From JAOUEA01 sp038249195 (GTDB taxonomy: Bacteria; Actinomycetota; UBA4738; HRBIN12), in assembly GCA_038249195.1 (NCBI GenBank), contig JBBRWM010000003.1:124001-188000 (forward strand): a DNA stretch of 64,000 nucleotides. The letters are read 5' to 3'. The notes under the pieces are model-generated. The model saw only the letters and a program-made list of their open reading frames with translations, made no database searches and was not told the DNA's origin. Below, in pieces: positions 57,890-64,000 of this stretch (positions are counted from its first letter, which is position 1; every line of letters starts with the position of its first letter). The position numbers and the translations under genes are program-made.

Positions 57890-59002
57890 ATGACCAGGAC
57901 GCGAACGAGGTTCACGCGAACGGCGGTAGCCGCCCTCTTCGCTCTCCCCTTTTTCGCCCTCTCAGCCGTCTCCTCCTCCGCGGCGCCCGCCACCCAGGCC
58001 GACGTCGCGTCCGCGAAAGCCAAGCTCGATGCGTTGAACCACCAGCTCGAGGTCGTGGTCGAGCAGTACAACGCGGCCCGTCTGCACCTCGATCAGATGC
58101 AGGCCAAGCTCGCGGGCGCGAAGGCGGCGATGGACGAGGCGCAGGCCCAGGCGGAGGCCGCGAGGGCCCAGCTGGGCCAGCGCGCGGCCGAGGCCTACAC
58201 GGGCATGGGTTCGCAGCTCGACACGCTCCTGGGTGCCCAGGACTTCACGCAGTTCTCCGATCGGCTGGAGTTCATGGGGGCTCTGGCCCAGAACGACGCC
58301 GATCTCGCCACGAAAGCCGACACCGCTCGCCAGCGCTACGAATGGGCCGCCCAGCAGTACAACGGTGCGGTCGCTGAGGCCCGGAGCCAACTCGACGCCG
58401 TGAACGGCAAGCGCGGAGAGATCTCGGGGCTGCTGGACCAGGCGCAGGTGCTGTATCAGCAGACGAACCAGAACTATCAGCAAGCCATCGCGGCGCAGCG
58501 CGCTGCCGCGGCGGCTCAGGCCAGCCAGGACACCGCCGCCCTCACGGGAAGCACGTCCGGCGGGGACCCCTCGGGCGGCGGCGGAACTTCGGGCGGCGGC
58601 GGAACTTCGGGCGGCGGCGGTTACAACCCGCCACCGCCCAACGTCACCGGCGCGGCGCGTGCGATCGACGCCGCGCGGCAGGCCATCGGTTCCTCCTATG
58701 TCTTCGGGACCGCCGGGCCCAGCACGTTCGACTGCTCCGGGCTCACCACGTGGGCGTGGGCGCAGGCGGGCGTGTCCCTCCCCCACTCCTCCGCGGCACA
58801 GTACGCGGCGCTCCCCCACGTCGATCCCAGCCAGATGCAGCCGGGCGACCTCCTGTTCTTCTATTCCCCCATCAGCCACGTGGCGCTCTACATCGGCGGC
58901 GGGATGATGATCCACGCCCGTCATCCCGGCCCCGGCGGCGAGGTCCAGGAGGGATCCGTCGGCGGCTACGGCACTCCCGTGGTCGGCGTCGCCAGACCGT
59001 AG
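57890..59002 (+). CDS. Exported NlpC/P60 peptidoglycan hydrolase with N-terminal coiled coil (RipA-like)
   Basis: 370 residues; the ATG has GGAGGG upstream. A signal peptide ends near SSSAAPA. Residues 40-215 are a long Ala/Gln-rich coiled coil that acts as autoinhibitory or localisation arm in RipA-type proteins. A Gly/Ser linker (18-base DNA repeat, SGGGGT) connects to the NlpC/P60 domain with the catalytic Cys in FDCSGLTTWAW, the His in ISHVALYIGG and a third polar residue in MMIHA. These enzymes cut D-Glu-mDAP stem bonds during cell separation. The long structured leader suggests second-messenger control. Confidence 0.9.
   Translation: MTRTRTRFTRTAVAALFALPFFALSAVSSSAAPATQADVASAKAKLDALNHQLEVVVEQYNAARLHLDQMQAKLAGAKAAMDEAQAQAEAARAQLGQRAAEAYTGMGSQLDTLLGAQDFTQFSDRLEFMGALAQNDADLATKADTARQRYEWAAQQYNGAVAEARSQLDAVNGKRGEISGLLDQAQVLYQQTNQNYQQAIAAQRAAAAAQASQDTAALTGSTSGGDPSGGGGTSGGGGTSGGGGYNPPPPNVTGAARAIDAARQAIGSSYVFGTAGPSTFDCSGLTTWAWAQAGVSLPHSSAAQYAALPHVDPSQMQPGDLLFFYSPISHVALYIGGGMMIHARHPGPGGEVQEGSVGGYGTPVVGVARP
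58571..58620 (+). repeat. 18-base tandem repeat encoding SGGGGT linker
   Basis: Two full copies of TCGGGCGGCGGCGGAACT (58571-58588, 58589-58606) and one partial. The nucleotide identity is perfect, indicating recent duplication in the linker region of the hydrolase. Confidence 0.85.
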
Positions 59003-59022
59003 CGGCTTCCCCTCGGCCCCGG

Positions 59023-59028
59023 TAGGCT
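59023..59028 (+). promoter_or_regulatory. -10 box TAGGCT of sigma-factor gene
   Basis: TAGGCT, eight bases before the ATG at 59037. Confidence 0.45.
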
Positions 59029-59036
59029 CGCGTCCG

Positions 59037-59684
59037 ATGCAGGACGCCACCACCGCCTCAGCCCAAGACCTCGCCCTCATCCAACGACTGCGCGCCGGCG
59101 ACGAAGATGCCTTCATGGCCTTGGTGGACGCACTCCAGCCATCGATGCTCCGCGTCGCCCGCATGTACGTGTCCACCCTCGCCGTTGCCGAAGAGGTCGT
59201 GCAGGACGCGTGGCTGGGGGTCCTGAAGGGGATCGATCGCTTCGAGGGTCGATCCTCGTTGCGAACGTGGATCTTCCGGATCCTCACCAACATCGCGAAG
59301 ACGCGCGGGCAGCGAGAGGGGCGGAGCGTTCCGTTCGCGTCGCTTGCGGGCGAGGACCTGGACGCGCCGACGTGGGAGCCCGCCTCGTTCCTCGGACCCG
59401 AGGACGAGTGGGCGGGCCGTTGGTCGAGTCTGCCGAACGACTGGCGAGGTCTGCCGCAGGAACGGCTGGAGGCGGCGGCAACCCGCTCGGTGGCCGCACA
59501 CGCGATCACGAAGCTCCCACCGATGCAGGCCGAGGTGATCCGGCTCCGCGACGTCGCGGGGTGGACCTCGGAGGAAGTGTGTAACGCCTTGGAGCTCACG
59601 CAGACCAATCAACGGGTGCTACTGCACCGCGCGCGCGGCAGGGTGCGGCGCGAACTCGACGATTACCTCGAGGCGGACGGATGA
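59037..59684 (+). CDS. ECF-family RNA polymerase sigma factor
   Basis: 215 residues. Region 2 shows LRVARMYVSTLAVAEEVVQDAWLGVLKGIDRFEGRSSLRTWIFRIL, in which the DAW/RFEGR and SLRTWIFRI are standard core-binding and -10 contact residues. A longer than usual linker of about 65 residues (PEDEWAGRWSSLPNDW) follows, then region 4 with VIRLRDVAGWTSEEVCNALELTQTNQRVLLHRARGRVR. It overlaps the small zinc-finger gene downstream, a probable anti-sigma factor. The regulon is unknown. Confidence 0.93.
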   Translation: MQDATTASAQDLALIQRLRAGDEDAFMALVDALQPSMLRVARMYVSTLAVAEEVVQDAWLGVLKGIDRFEGRSSLRTWIFRILTNIAKTRGQREGRSVPFASLAGEDLDAPTWEPASFLGPEDEWAGRWSSLPNDWRGLPQERLEAAATRSVAAHAITKLPPMQAEVIRLRDVAGWTSEEVCNALELTQTNQRVLLHRARGRVRRELDDYLEADG

Positions 59685-59938
59685 GCTCGCAGGACATCGC
59701 GTGCCAACAGCTGGTGGAGCTCTTGAGCGATCACCTCGAGGGGACCCTCCCCGCGGACGAACGGGCCCGCGTCGTGGCCCACCTGAGCGCGTGCGATGGT
59801 TGCACGGCGGCGCTCGAGCAACTGCGCGAGACCGTCCGTGTCGCGGGCTCGCTGGAGGAGGCCGCGGTCGAAGCGCCCGAACGAGAGCGCGTTCGGCAGG
59901 CGTTCAGGAGATGGCTGGAGGCGACCCGGCCCGCCTGA
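59681..59938 (+). CDS. Zinc-finger (zf-HC2) anti-sigma-like protein
   Basis: 85 residues; the ATG overlaps the sigma-factor stop (ATGA). The HC2 pattern is C8 of IACQQLVELLSDHLEG, His in VVAHLSACDGC and the two Cys of ACDGC, as in ZAS anti-sigma domains (RsrA/RseA type) that release the sigma factor on oxidation or zinc loss. No membrane helix follows, so it is cytosolic. It probably controls the sigma factor encoded upstream. Confidence 0.85.
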   Translation: MSSQDIACQQLVELLSDHLEGTLPADERARVVAHLSACDGCTAALEQLRETVRVAGSLEEAAVEAPERERVRQAFRRWLEATRPA

Positions 59939-59978
59939 TCGACCGGCCTGGGGCGTCCTTGGGCGTCGTGCACCCGCG

Positions 59979-60194
59979 CTAGGACCCTGCTCCGCCTAAG
60001 AGCGCGTCCAGATCCGCAAGGCGCACCCTCGCTTGCTGGACGAGAGCTTCGTTCCCGATCGTCTCCGCCTCGCGGAGCGCCTCCTTCAGCAGATCGGCAG
60101 CCTGTTGCGCGCGCATGTCTCCCTGTTTTGCCGAGGCGTACTTCAACCTCTCATCCGCCTTCACGAGCAACGCGAAGATCTCGTCCGGCTCCAT
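59979..60194 (-). CDS. Small helical protein downstream of thioredoxin reductase
   Basis: 71 residues; the ATG begins directly at the end of the reductase gene, so the two are co-translated. The sequence is charged and helical (MEPDEIFALLVKADERLKYA, then AADLLKEALREAETIG), reminding one of a short tetratricopeptide-like or four-helix bundle element. No Cys, so it is not a thioredoxin. No family recognised. A structural partner of the reductase is possible. Confidence 0.55.
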   Translation of the reverse strand: MEPDEIFALLVKADERLKYASAKQGDMRAQQAADLLKEALREAETIGNEALVQQARVRLADLDALLGGAGS

Positions 60195-61409
60195 CTACAT
60201 CACCGCCTGTTCTCTCAACCGATCGAGGTAACCGCGGATCTGGATGGCCACCGCTGCGCCATCGCCGACGGCCGAGGCGAGCTGCTTCGTGGAACCCCCC
60301 CGCACGTCGCCCGCCACGAACACCCCGGGCACGCTCGTCATGAACGTCGCGGGATCCGCCTGCACGAACCCCCGCTCGTCGAGATCGACGACCCCCCGCA
60401 AGAACCCCGTGTTGGGGTCGAGGCCGATGAACACGAATACACCCGCGGGATGATGCTCCTCGAGCTCGCCGGTCGTTCGGTCCTCGACGACGACGGTCCC
60501 CAGCTTCCCGCTCCCGTCGTCCTTCTTGGCGAACGACCGGACCGCGTGGTTCAGCTGGATTTCCATCTGGGGATGATTCGACACCTTGTCCTGCAGGATC
60601 TTGGAGCCGCGTAGCCGGTCCCCGTACTCCAGCACCGTGACCTTGTCGGTGAACTGGGTGAGGAACAACCCTTCCTCGAGCCCGCTGTTGCCGCCACCGA
60701 CCACCATGAGCTCCTCGGAACCTCGGTAGAACGGGCCATCGCACGTGGCGCAGAAGTGGATCCCGGCGCCGATGAGGTCGTCCTCACCCTCGGCGTTCGT
60801 GCGGCGGTACGACGACCCGGTCGCGAGCAACACCGCGTGCGCGTGGTAGTGATCCCCGGTCGCGGTCTCGACGTCGATCTCTCGGTGGCCTTCGTCGGTG
60901 ATGCTCGTGACGCTCACCGCCTGCAGCATCTCGACTCCGTACCGCTCCGCCTGCTTGACGAAGCGGTCCGCGAGGTCGGCGCCGCCGATCCCGTCGGGGA
61001 ACCCCGGGTAGTTGTCCAGGCGCTCGGTCACGCCCGCCTGCCCGCCGAGCCCCTTGGAATCGATGATGAGCGCCTCGAGGTTCTCGCGCGCGGCGTAGAT
61101 GCCCGCCGTGAGCGCGGCGGGCCCACCGCCCACGATCACGAGGTCGTACACGTGCATCATGGCCATGCGTTGGAGACCCAACTTGTCGGCCAGGGCTTCG
61201 TTCGTGGGCTCCGAGAGATGGGACCCGTCCGGGAACACGATCGTGGGGATCACGTTGTTGCCGTCGTTGCGGGCTTGCACCTCCGAAGCGAGTTCGGGCT
61301 CGGTCTCCAGGTCGTGCCACGCGAAGGGGATGCGCTGGTCGCTCAGGAACTTCTTGGCGCGGCGGCAGTCCGGACACCAGCTCGCTCCGTAGATCACGAT
61401 GTCAGCCAC
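60195..61409 (-). CDS. Glutaredoxin-thioredoxin reductase fusion
   Basis: 404 residues from a GTG with AGGAGG upstream. Residues 1-80 are a glutaredoxin/mycoredoxin domain with CPDC at 12-15 and the cis-Pro in NVIPTIVF. From about residue 88 a full thioredoxin reductase follows: FAD-binding GGGPAALTAG, the redox pair CATC in IHFCATCDGPF, NADPH-binding VGGGNSGLEE and a C-terminal GDVRGG for FAD. The fusion would pass electrons from NADPH to its own redoxin domain. The last part ends RGYLDRLREQAVM. No thioredoxin gene is near. Confidence 0.92.
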   Translation of the reverse strand: MADIVIYGASWCPDCRRAKKFLSDQRIPFAWHDLETEPELASEVQARNDGNNVIPTIVFPDGSHLSEPTNEALADKLGLQRMAMMHVYDLVIVGGGPAALTAGIYAARENLEALIIDSKGLGGQAGVTERLDNYPGFPDGIGGADLADRFVKQAERYGVEMLQAVSVTSITDEGHREIDVETATGDHYHAHAVLLATGSSYRRTNAEGEDDLIGAGIHFCATCDGPFYRGSEELMVVGGGNSGLEEGLFLTQFTDKVTVLEYGDRLRGSKILQDKVSNHPQMEIQLNHAVRSFAKKDDGSGKLGTVVVEDRTTGELEEHHPAGVFVFIGLDPNTGFLRGVVDLDERGFVQADPATFMTSVPGVFVAGDVRGGSTKQLASAVGDGAAVAIQIRGYLDRLREQAVM

Positions 61410-61608
61410 GGTCGCCTCCTGTGCGCTCCGGTCGAAGAGGTGGTTCCCCTCCGCACCGTCTCATGTTCCGACCCTGCGTTACAGGGGTCCCCGCGCGTGA
61501 ACGGTCGCCGAACGCATCACCAACGTTGACGCGCGGGCCTTCCGAGTGGTCGTTCGGCCATCGACACTGTCGATTCGCGCAGTTCCCGGATACCAGCGAG
61601 GAGGCCCC
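61410..61608. other. Divergent control region of the reductase and small HTH gene
   Basis: Contains a short hairpin CCCTG-CGTTA-CAGGG and the perfect palindrome TCGACACTGTCGA (61561-61573), a possible operator for the small winged-helix protein just downstream. No other gene seen. Confidence 0.35.
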
Positions 61609-61833
61609 ATGCAGATGGAGTCCGAATCTCGCGAGGCATACGCACGTCAGACGATCGCACACGCGATCCTGCAGCATCCGGATGCCGTGTGGACGCGCGG
61701 GGCGCTGGCGAGCCGATACGGGATGTCGCCGGCCATGGCCAGCTCCATCCTCGCGGAACTCGTGGACGCGGGCGTCGCCCGTCGCCTGGACGGGCCGGAC
61801 GACGAGTACGCTGCGGCCGGCGCCCGCCGCTGA
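61609..61833 (+). CDS. Small winged-helix protein
   Basis: 74 residues; the ATG follows a GAGGAGG ribosome site. IAHAILQHPDAVWTRGALASRYGMSPAMASSILAELVDAGVARRL is a helix-turn-helix with recognition helix around SPAMASSILAEL and a following wing with DGPDDEY. Likely a DNA-binding protein of MarR/ArsR-like fold but without effector domain. The palindrome 45 bases upstream may be its own operator. Converges with the ADP-ribosylglycohydrolase gene. Confidence 0.7.
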   Translation: MQMESESREAYARQTIAHAILQHPDAVWTRGALASRYGMSPAMASSILAELVDAGVARRLDGPDDEYAAAGARR

Positions 61834-61835
61834 GC

Positions 61836-62747
61836 TCAGTCGGGGATGAGTGCGGCGACGTCGCGGGCCTCCGCCAACAGGCTGTCGACGTACGCGAGCC
61901 GCTGAAGCCACGGCGTGGGGATGGCTCCCGCCCCGTGCGTGGCGCCCAGCAAGGCGCCCGCGACTGCCGCGTTCGTGTCCGTGTCGCCGCCGAGGCCGAC
62001 CACGTACCGAAGACCGTCCTCGAAGCCCCGCCCCTCGCCCGTCACCTGCAGCGCGACGCCCGCCTCGAACAGGGTGAACCCCATGTCGGGGCCGTCGAGG
62101 GGCCGGGCCCGGCCCGCCTCGCCCACCAGGTACTCGAGCTCCTCGCCTCCCTCGCGGTCGGCGGCCGCCGCGATCGCCTCGAGCACGGCCCCCTCCGGCG
62201 GGGCGCCCGCCACGAGCGACGCGGCCGCGAGCGTCACGGCGAGGCACGCCGTGCCGCAACGCCGGTCCCAGTGCGTGAGCGACGAGAGCGCCGGGGCCAG
62301 CTCGACGAGGTCCGCGGGCCGCTCCGCCTGCACGACCCCCAGCGGCGCGCAGTACATCACTGAGCCATTACCGGCGCTCACCTCGGGACCGCGCCGCTCC
62401 ACGTAGCTGCGCGCCGCGTCGGGGTCGCCGTCTCGGAGCCCGCTCAGCACACGGCGGGTGAGGTTGCCCACGTCCGGGGGACCGCCGGCGAGCCAGGCGA
62501 GATGCCGCCGCACGATGTCGTCCGGATCGAACGCTCCCCCGTTCGCGATGAGCGACGTCCACAGGTTGCGCGCCATCGCCGTGTCGTCGGTCCAGGTCCC
62601 CGGCGGCAGACCCATCCAGGGAAGCTCGAACGCCGGAATGGGAGAGGGCACGGCCGAGGCCCGACGGAACTCGAAGGGCGCGCCGAGGGCGTCGCCCACC
62701 GCGAGCCCGAGGAGCGACCCAACGGCCCGGTCGCGCGTGCCATCCAC
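61836..62747 (-). CDS. ADP-ribosylglycohydrolase (DraG/ARH family)
   Basis: 303 residues. Metal-binding motifs WTDDTAM, GNGSVMY and GGDTDTNAAVAGALLG define the DraG/ARH fold, with helices of the usual order and DALGAPFEF near the start. The family removes ADP-ribose from Arg or other acceptors, reversing ADP-ribosylation. No transferase (DraT or toxin) is next to it, so the target is unknown. Length is normal. A TAGGAT box lies ten bases before the start on the minus strand. Confidence 0.9.
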   Translation of the reverse strand: MDGTRDRAVGSLLGLAVGDALGAPFEFRRASAVPSPIPAFELPWMGLPPGTWTDDTAMARNLWTSLIANGGAFDPDDIVRRHLAWLAGGPPDVGNLTRRVLSGLRDGDPDAARSYVERRGPEVSAGNGSVMYCAPLGVVQAERPADLVELAPALSSLTHWDRRCGTACLAVTLAAASLVAGAPPEGAVLEAIAAAADREGGEELEYLVGEAGRARPLDGPDMGFTLFEAGVALQVTGEGRGFEDGLRYVVGLGGDTDTNAAVAGALLGATHGAGAIPTPWLQRLAYVDSLLAEARDVAALIPD

Positions 62748-62814
62748 CGCGGCATCCTAGCCGCGGCGGCCCTCTCGAACGAGCTCTCGGCTCGGGGCCC
62801 GGGCCGCGTGCTGG

Positions 62815-62820
62815 TACATT
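62815..62820 (+). promoter_or_regulatory. -10 box of rpsD promoter
   Basis: TACATT, predicting a leader of about 130 bases before rpsD. Some S4 genes autoregulate through structured leaders, and this region could do so. No specific motif is seen. Confidence 0.35.
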
Positions 62821-62956
62821 CGTACGGCACCAACGGGCACGAGCTTCCGCAGTTCACCGCCCCTTTCGGTGACACTTCTCGGACAGGGATCGACCAGCCC
62901 GATGCCCCGTCCCGCGGGAGCACCCTCGCAACCGGGCTGAGCAGATGGAGTGATCA

Positions 62957-63559
62957 GTGGACAAGATCGGACCCAAGCACCGCACCTGTCGTCGCGTCGG
63001 CGCGGCCCTCTGCGGGCGTCCCAACTGCCCGTCGAACAAGCGGCCGTACCCCCCCGGCCAGCACGGGCGGGGTCGCAAACGCATCTCCGAGTACCAGACC
63101 CGCTTGGTGGAGAAGCAGAAGCTCCGAGCCATCTACGGCGTGGGCGAGGCGCAGATGCGCACGTACTACGACAAGGCGTCGCGGAGCAATGGGGTCACCG
63201 GCGAGGAGCTGATCCAGCAGCTGGAGACGCGCCTCGACACCGTGGTCCTTCGCCTGGGGTTCGCGCTCACCACGCGGCAGGCTCGCCAGCTCGTCTCGCA
63301 CGGCCACGTCTCCTTGGACGGCAGGCGCCTGAACGTTCCGAGCGCCCGCGTGAAGCCGGGTCAGACCGTGGAGGTCTCCGCCAAGGCGAGGAACTTCGTC
63401 TCCGTGCAGGAGGCGATGGAGATCACACCCGACCCGCCCTCGTATCTGTACCGCAACAAGTCGGAGGTCTCGGGAACGCTCTCGCGGTTGCCCGAACGCG
63501 CCGAGGTTCCGCTCCCCGTGCCGGTGGAAGAGCGCCTGATCGTCGAGTTCTATTCCTAG
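62957..63559 (+). CDS. rpsD: 30S ribosomal protein S4
   Basis: 200 residues from a GTG with GGAG upstream. RRVGAALCGRPNCPSNKRPYPPGQHGRGRKRISEYQ-type opening, split by family motifs KQKLRAIYGVGE, RLDTVVLRLGFALT and the S4 RNA-binding SHGHVSLDGRRLNVPS, are conserved. The Cys set is partial (CRRVGAALC, NC) compared with four-Cys zinc-binding S4. It binds 16S rRNA early in assembly and may act as repressor. In most actinobacteria rpsD sits between rpsK and rpoA, but here it is alone with an own promoter. Confidence 0.95.
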   Translation: MDKIGPKHRTCRRVGAALCGRPNCPSNKRPYPPGQHGRGRKRISEYQTRLVEKQKLRAIYGVGEAQMRTYYDKASRSNGVTGEELIQQLETRLDTVVLRLGFALTTRQARQLVSHGHVSLDGRRLNVPSARVKPGQTVEVSAKARNFVSVQEAMEITPDPPSYLYRNKSEVSGTLSRLPERAEVPLPVPVEERLIVEFYS

Positions 63560-63622
63560 CGGATCGACGAGGATCTGGCGTCGTCGTGAACGGCGTTGCG
63601 GCGCCCCGGTAGAGACGATGTC

Positions 63623-64000
63623 GTGACCACCATCGATCGCTCACCCGAGTGGGAGGCCCTCGTCGCGCATCAGCGTGCGATGGCGGGCATGACGCTGCGC
63701 GAGCTGTTCGCCGCGGATCCGGCCCGCGCGGGCCGGTACGCGGCCGAGGCGGGCGACCTGTTCCTGGACTACTCGAAGCACCGGATCACCGACGAGACCG
63801 TCGTGCTGCTGACTGCCCTCGCCCGCCGGGCTGAACTCCGGGCGCGCATCGACGCGATGTTCGGGGGCGAGCGCATCAACGTCACGGAGGGCCGGCCCGT
63901 TCTGCACGTGGCCCTGCGCATGCCGCGCGACCGGACCCTCGTGGTGGACGGCGTCGACGTCGTGGCGGAGGTCCACGACGTCCTCGACCGGATGGGCGCG
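63623..64000 (+). CDS. pgi: Glucose-6-phosphate isomerase (3' truncated by window end)
   Basis: The first 126 codons from a GTG, cut off by the window end while still in frame. SPEWEALVAHQRAMAGMTLRELFAADP, LDYSKHRITDE and ERINVTEGRPVLHVALRMPRD are unmistakable for the N-terminal part of Pgi, which interconverts glucose 6-phosphate and fructose 6-phosphate. A TAGAGA seven bases upstream fits the leaderless pattern weakly. The catalytic residues lie beyond the window. Confidence 0.93.
   Translation, partial: MTTIDRSPEWEALVAHQRAMAGMTLRELFAADPARAGRYAAEAGDLFLDYSKHRITDETVVLLTALARRAELRARIDAMFGGERINVTEGRPVLHVALRMPRDRTLVVDGVDVVAEVHDVLDRMGA

Noticed and set aside
58571..58620. Tandem repeat as a CRISPR-like or mobile feature
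   Set aside because: It is a short in-frame Gly-rich linker repeat inside a hydrolase gene, with no spacers.
61561..61573. TCGACACTGTCGA as a LexA SOS box
   Set aside because: It is a palindrome but does not match the actinobacterial CGAAC-N4-GTTCG pattern; kept only as a possible local operator.

Overview
The window is GC-rich (roughly 70%), densely packed bacterial chromosome with no phage, insertion sequence or CRISPR array that I can see. It reads as an actinobacterium, probably a deep-branching or uncultured lineage. The pointers are a WhiB regulator, a UvrD2-type helicase with an HRDC tail, an AdnA/AdnB-like helicase-nuclease pair, a bifunctional penicillin-binding protein with PASTA repeats, a RipA-like NlpC/P60 hydrolase, and many apparently leaderless genes with a TANNNT box 6-7 bases before the start codon. 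No genus can be named from what is here.

Layout. 1-8.3 kb: one colinear operon with two class-I amidotransferase-fold enzymes, an LD-carboxypeptidase (S66) and a complete oligopeptide ABC importer (binding protein, two permeases, two ATPases). 8.4-11.2 kb: a coiled-coil protein, a CoA-transferase and a methyltransferase. 11.2-16.7 kb (minus): a MoxR-type AAA ATPase, small membrane protein, NERD-like protein, VWA protein and anchored exported protein, with an ankyrin protein upstream. 16.8-22 kb: UvrD2, then a menaquinone-type methyltransferase, membrane protein, HAD phosphatase and MpaB-like oxygenase. 22-26 kb: a region of visibly lower GC with two paralogous multi-TM HisKA_3 kinases on either side of a 27-codon secreted-peptide gene. 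26-28.8 kb: an OmpR/EnvZ-type two-component pair and a DsbA-fold thiol protein. 29-34.3 kb: small accessory genes and a site-2 protease. 34.3-40.5 kb: the AdnA/B-like pair. 40.5-46.9 kb: cNMP-binding and Crp-type proteins, MBL hydrolase, NUDIX, MidA methyltransferase, BNR-repeat exported protein. 47-51.5 kb: an isolated nuoD, then selA-selB. 51.5-57.6 kb: RidA, WhiB, NfeD-like protein, PBP1, YqeY, metallophosphoesterase, tRNA-Pro(CGG). 57.7-64 kb: NlpC/P60 hydrolase with a structured leader, ECF sigma plus zinc-finger protein, a glutaredoxin-thioredoxin reductase fusion, ADP-ribosylglycohydrolase, standalone rpsD and the start of pgi.

The most interesting signal is at 22.6-25.9 kb. A 27-residue peptide gene has a textbook Sec signal peptide, a strong ribosome binding site and a perfect 12-bp-arm terminator. 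It lies between two duplicated membrane histidine kinases that have no adjacent NarL-type regulator, and its divergent promoter region carries two copies of a GTCCCCC-nAnT-GGGGG inverted repeat. This looks like a candidate peptide-signalling module in which a heptapeptide would be released and sensed by ComP-like kinases. That function is inference.

Other points worth checking are an ACG start on a histidine kinase, a 3'-half tRNA relic, a single-base frameshift at the end of a RibD_C gene, an NfeD protein lacking its serine nucleophile, selA/selB without selC or selD in the window, an isolated nuoD, and a Grx-TrxR fusion.
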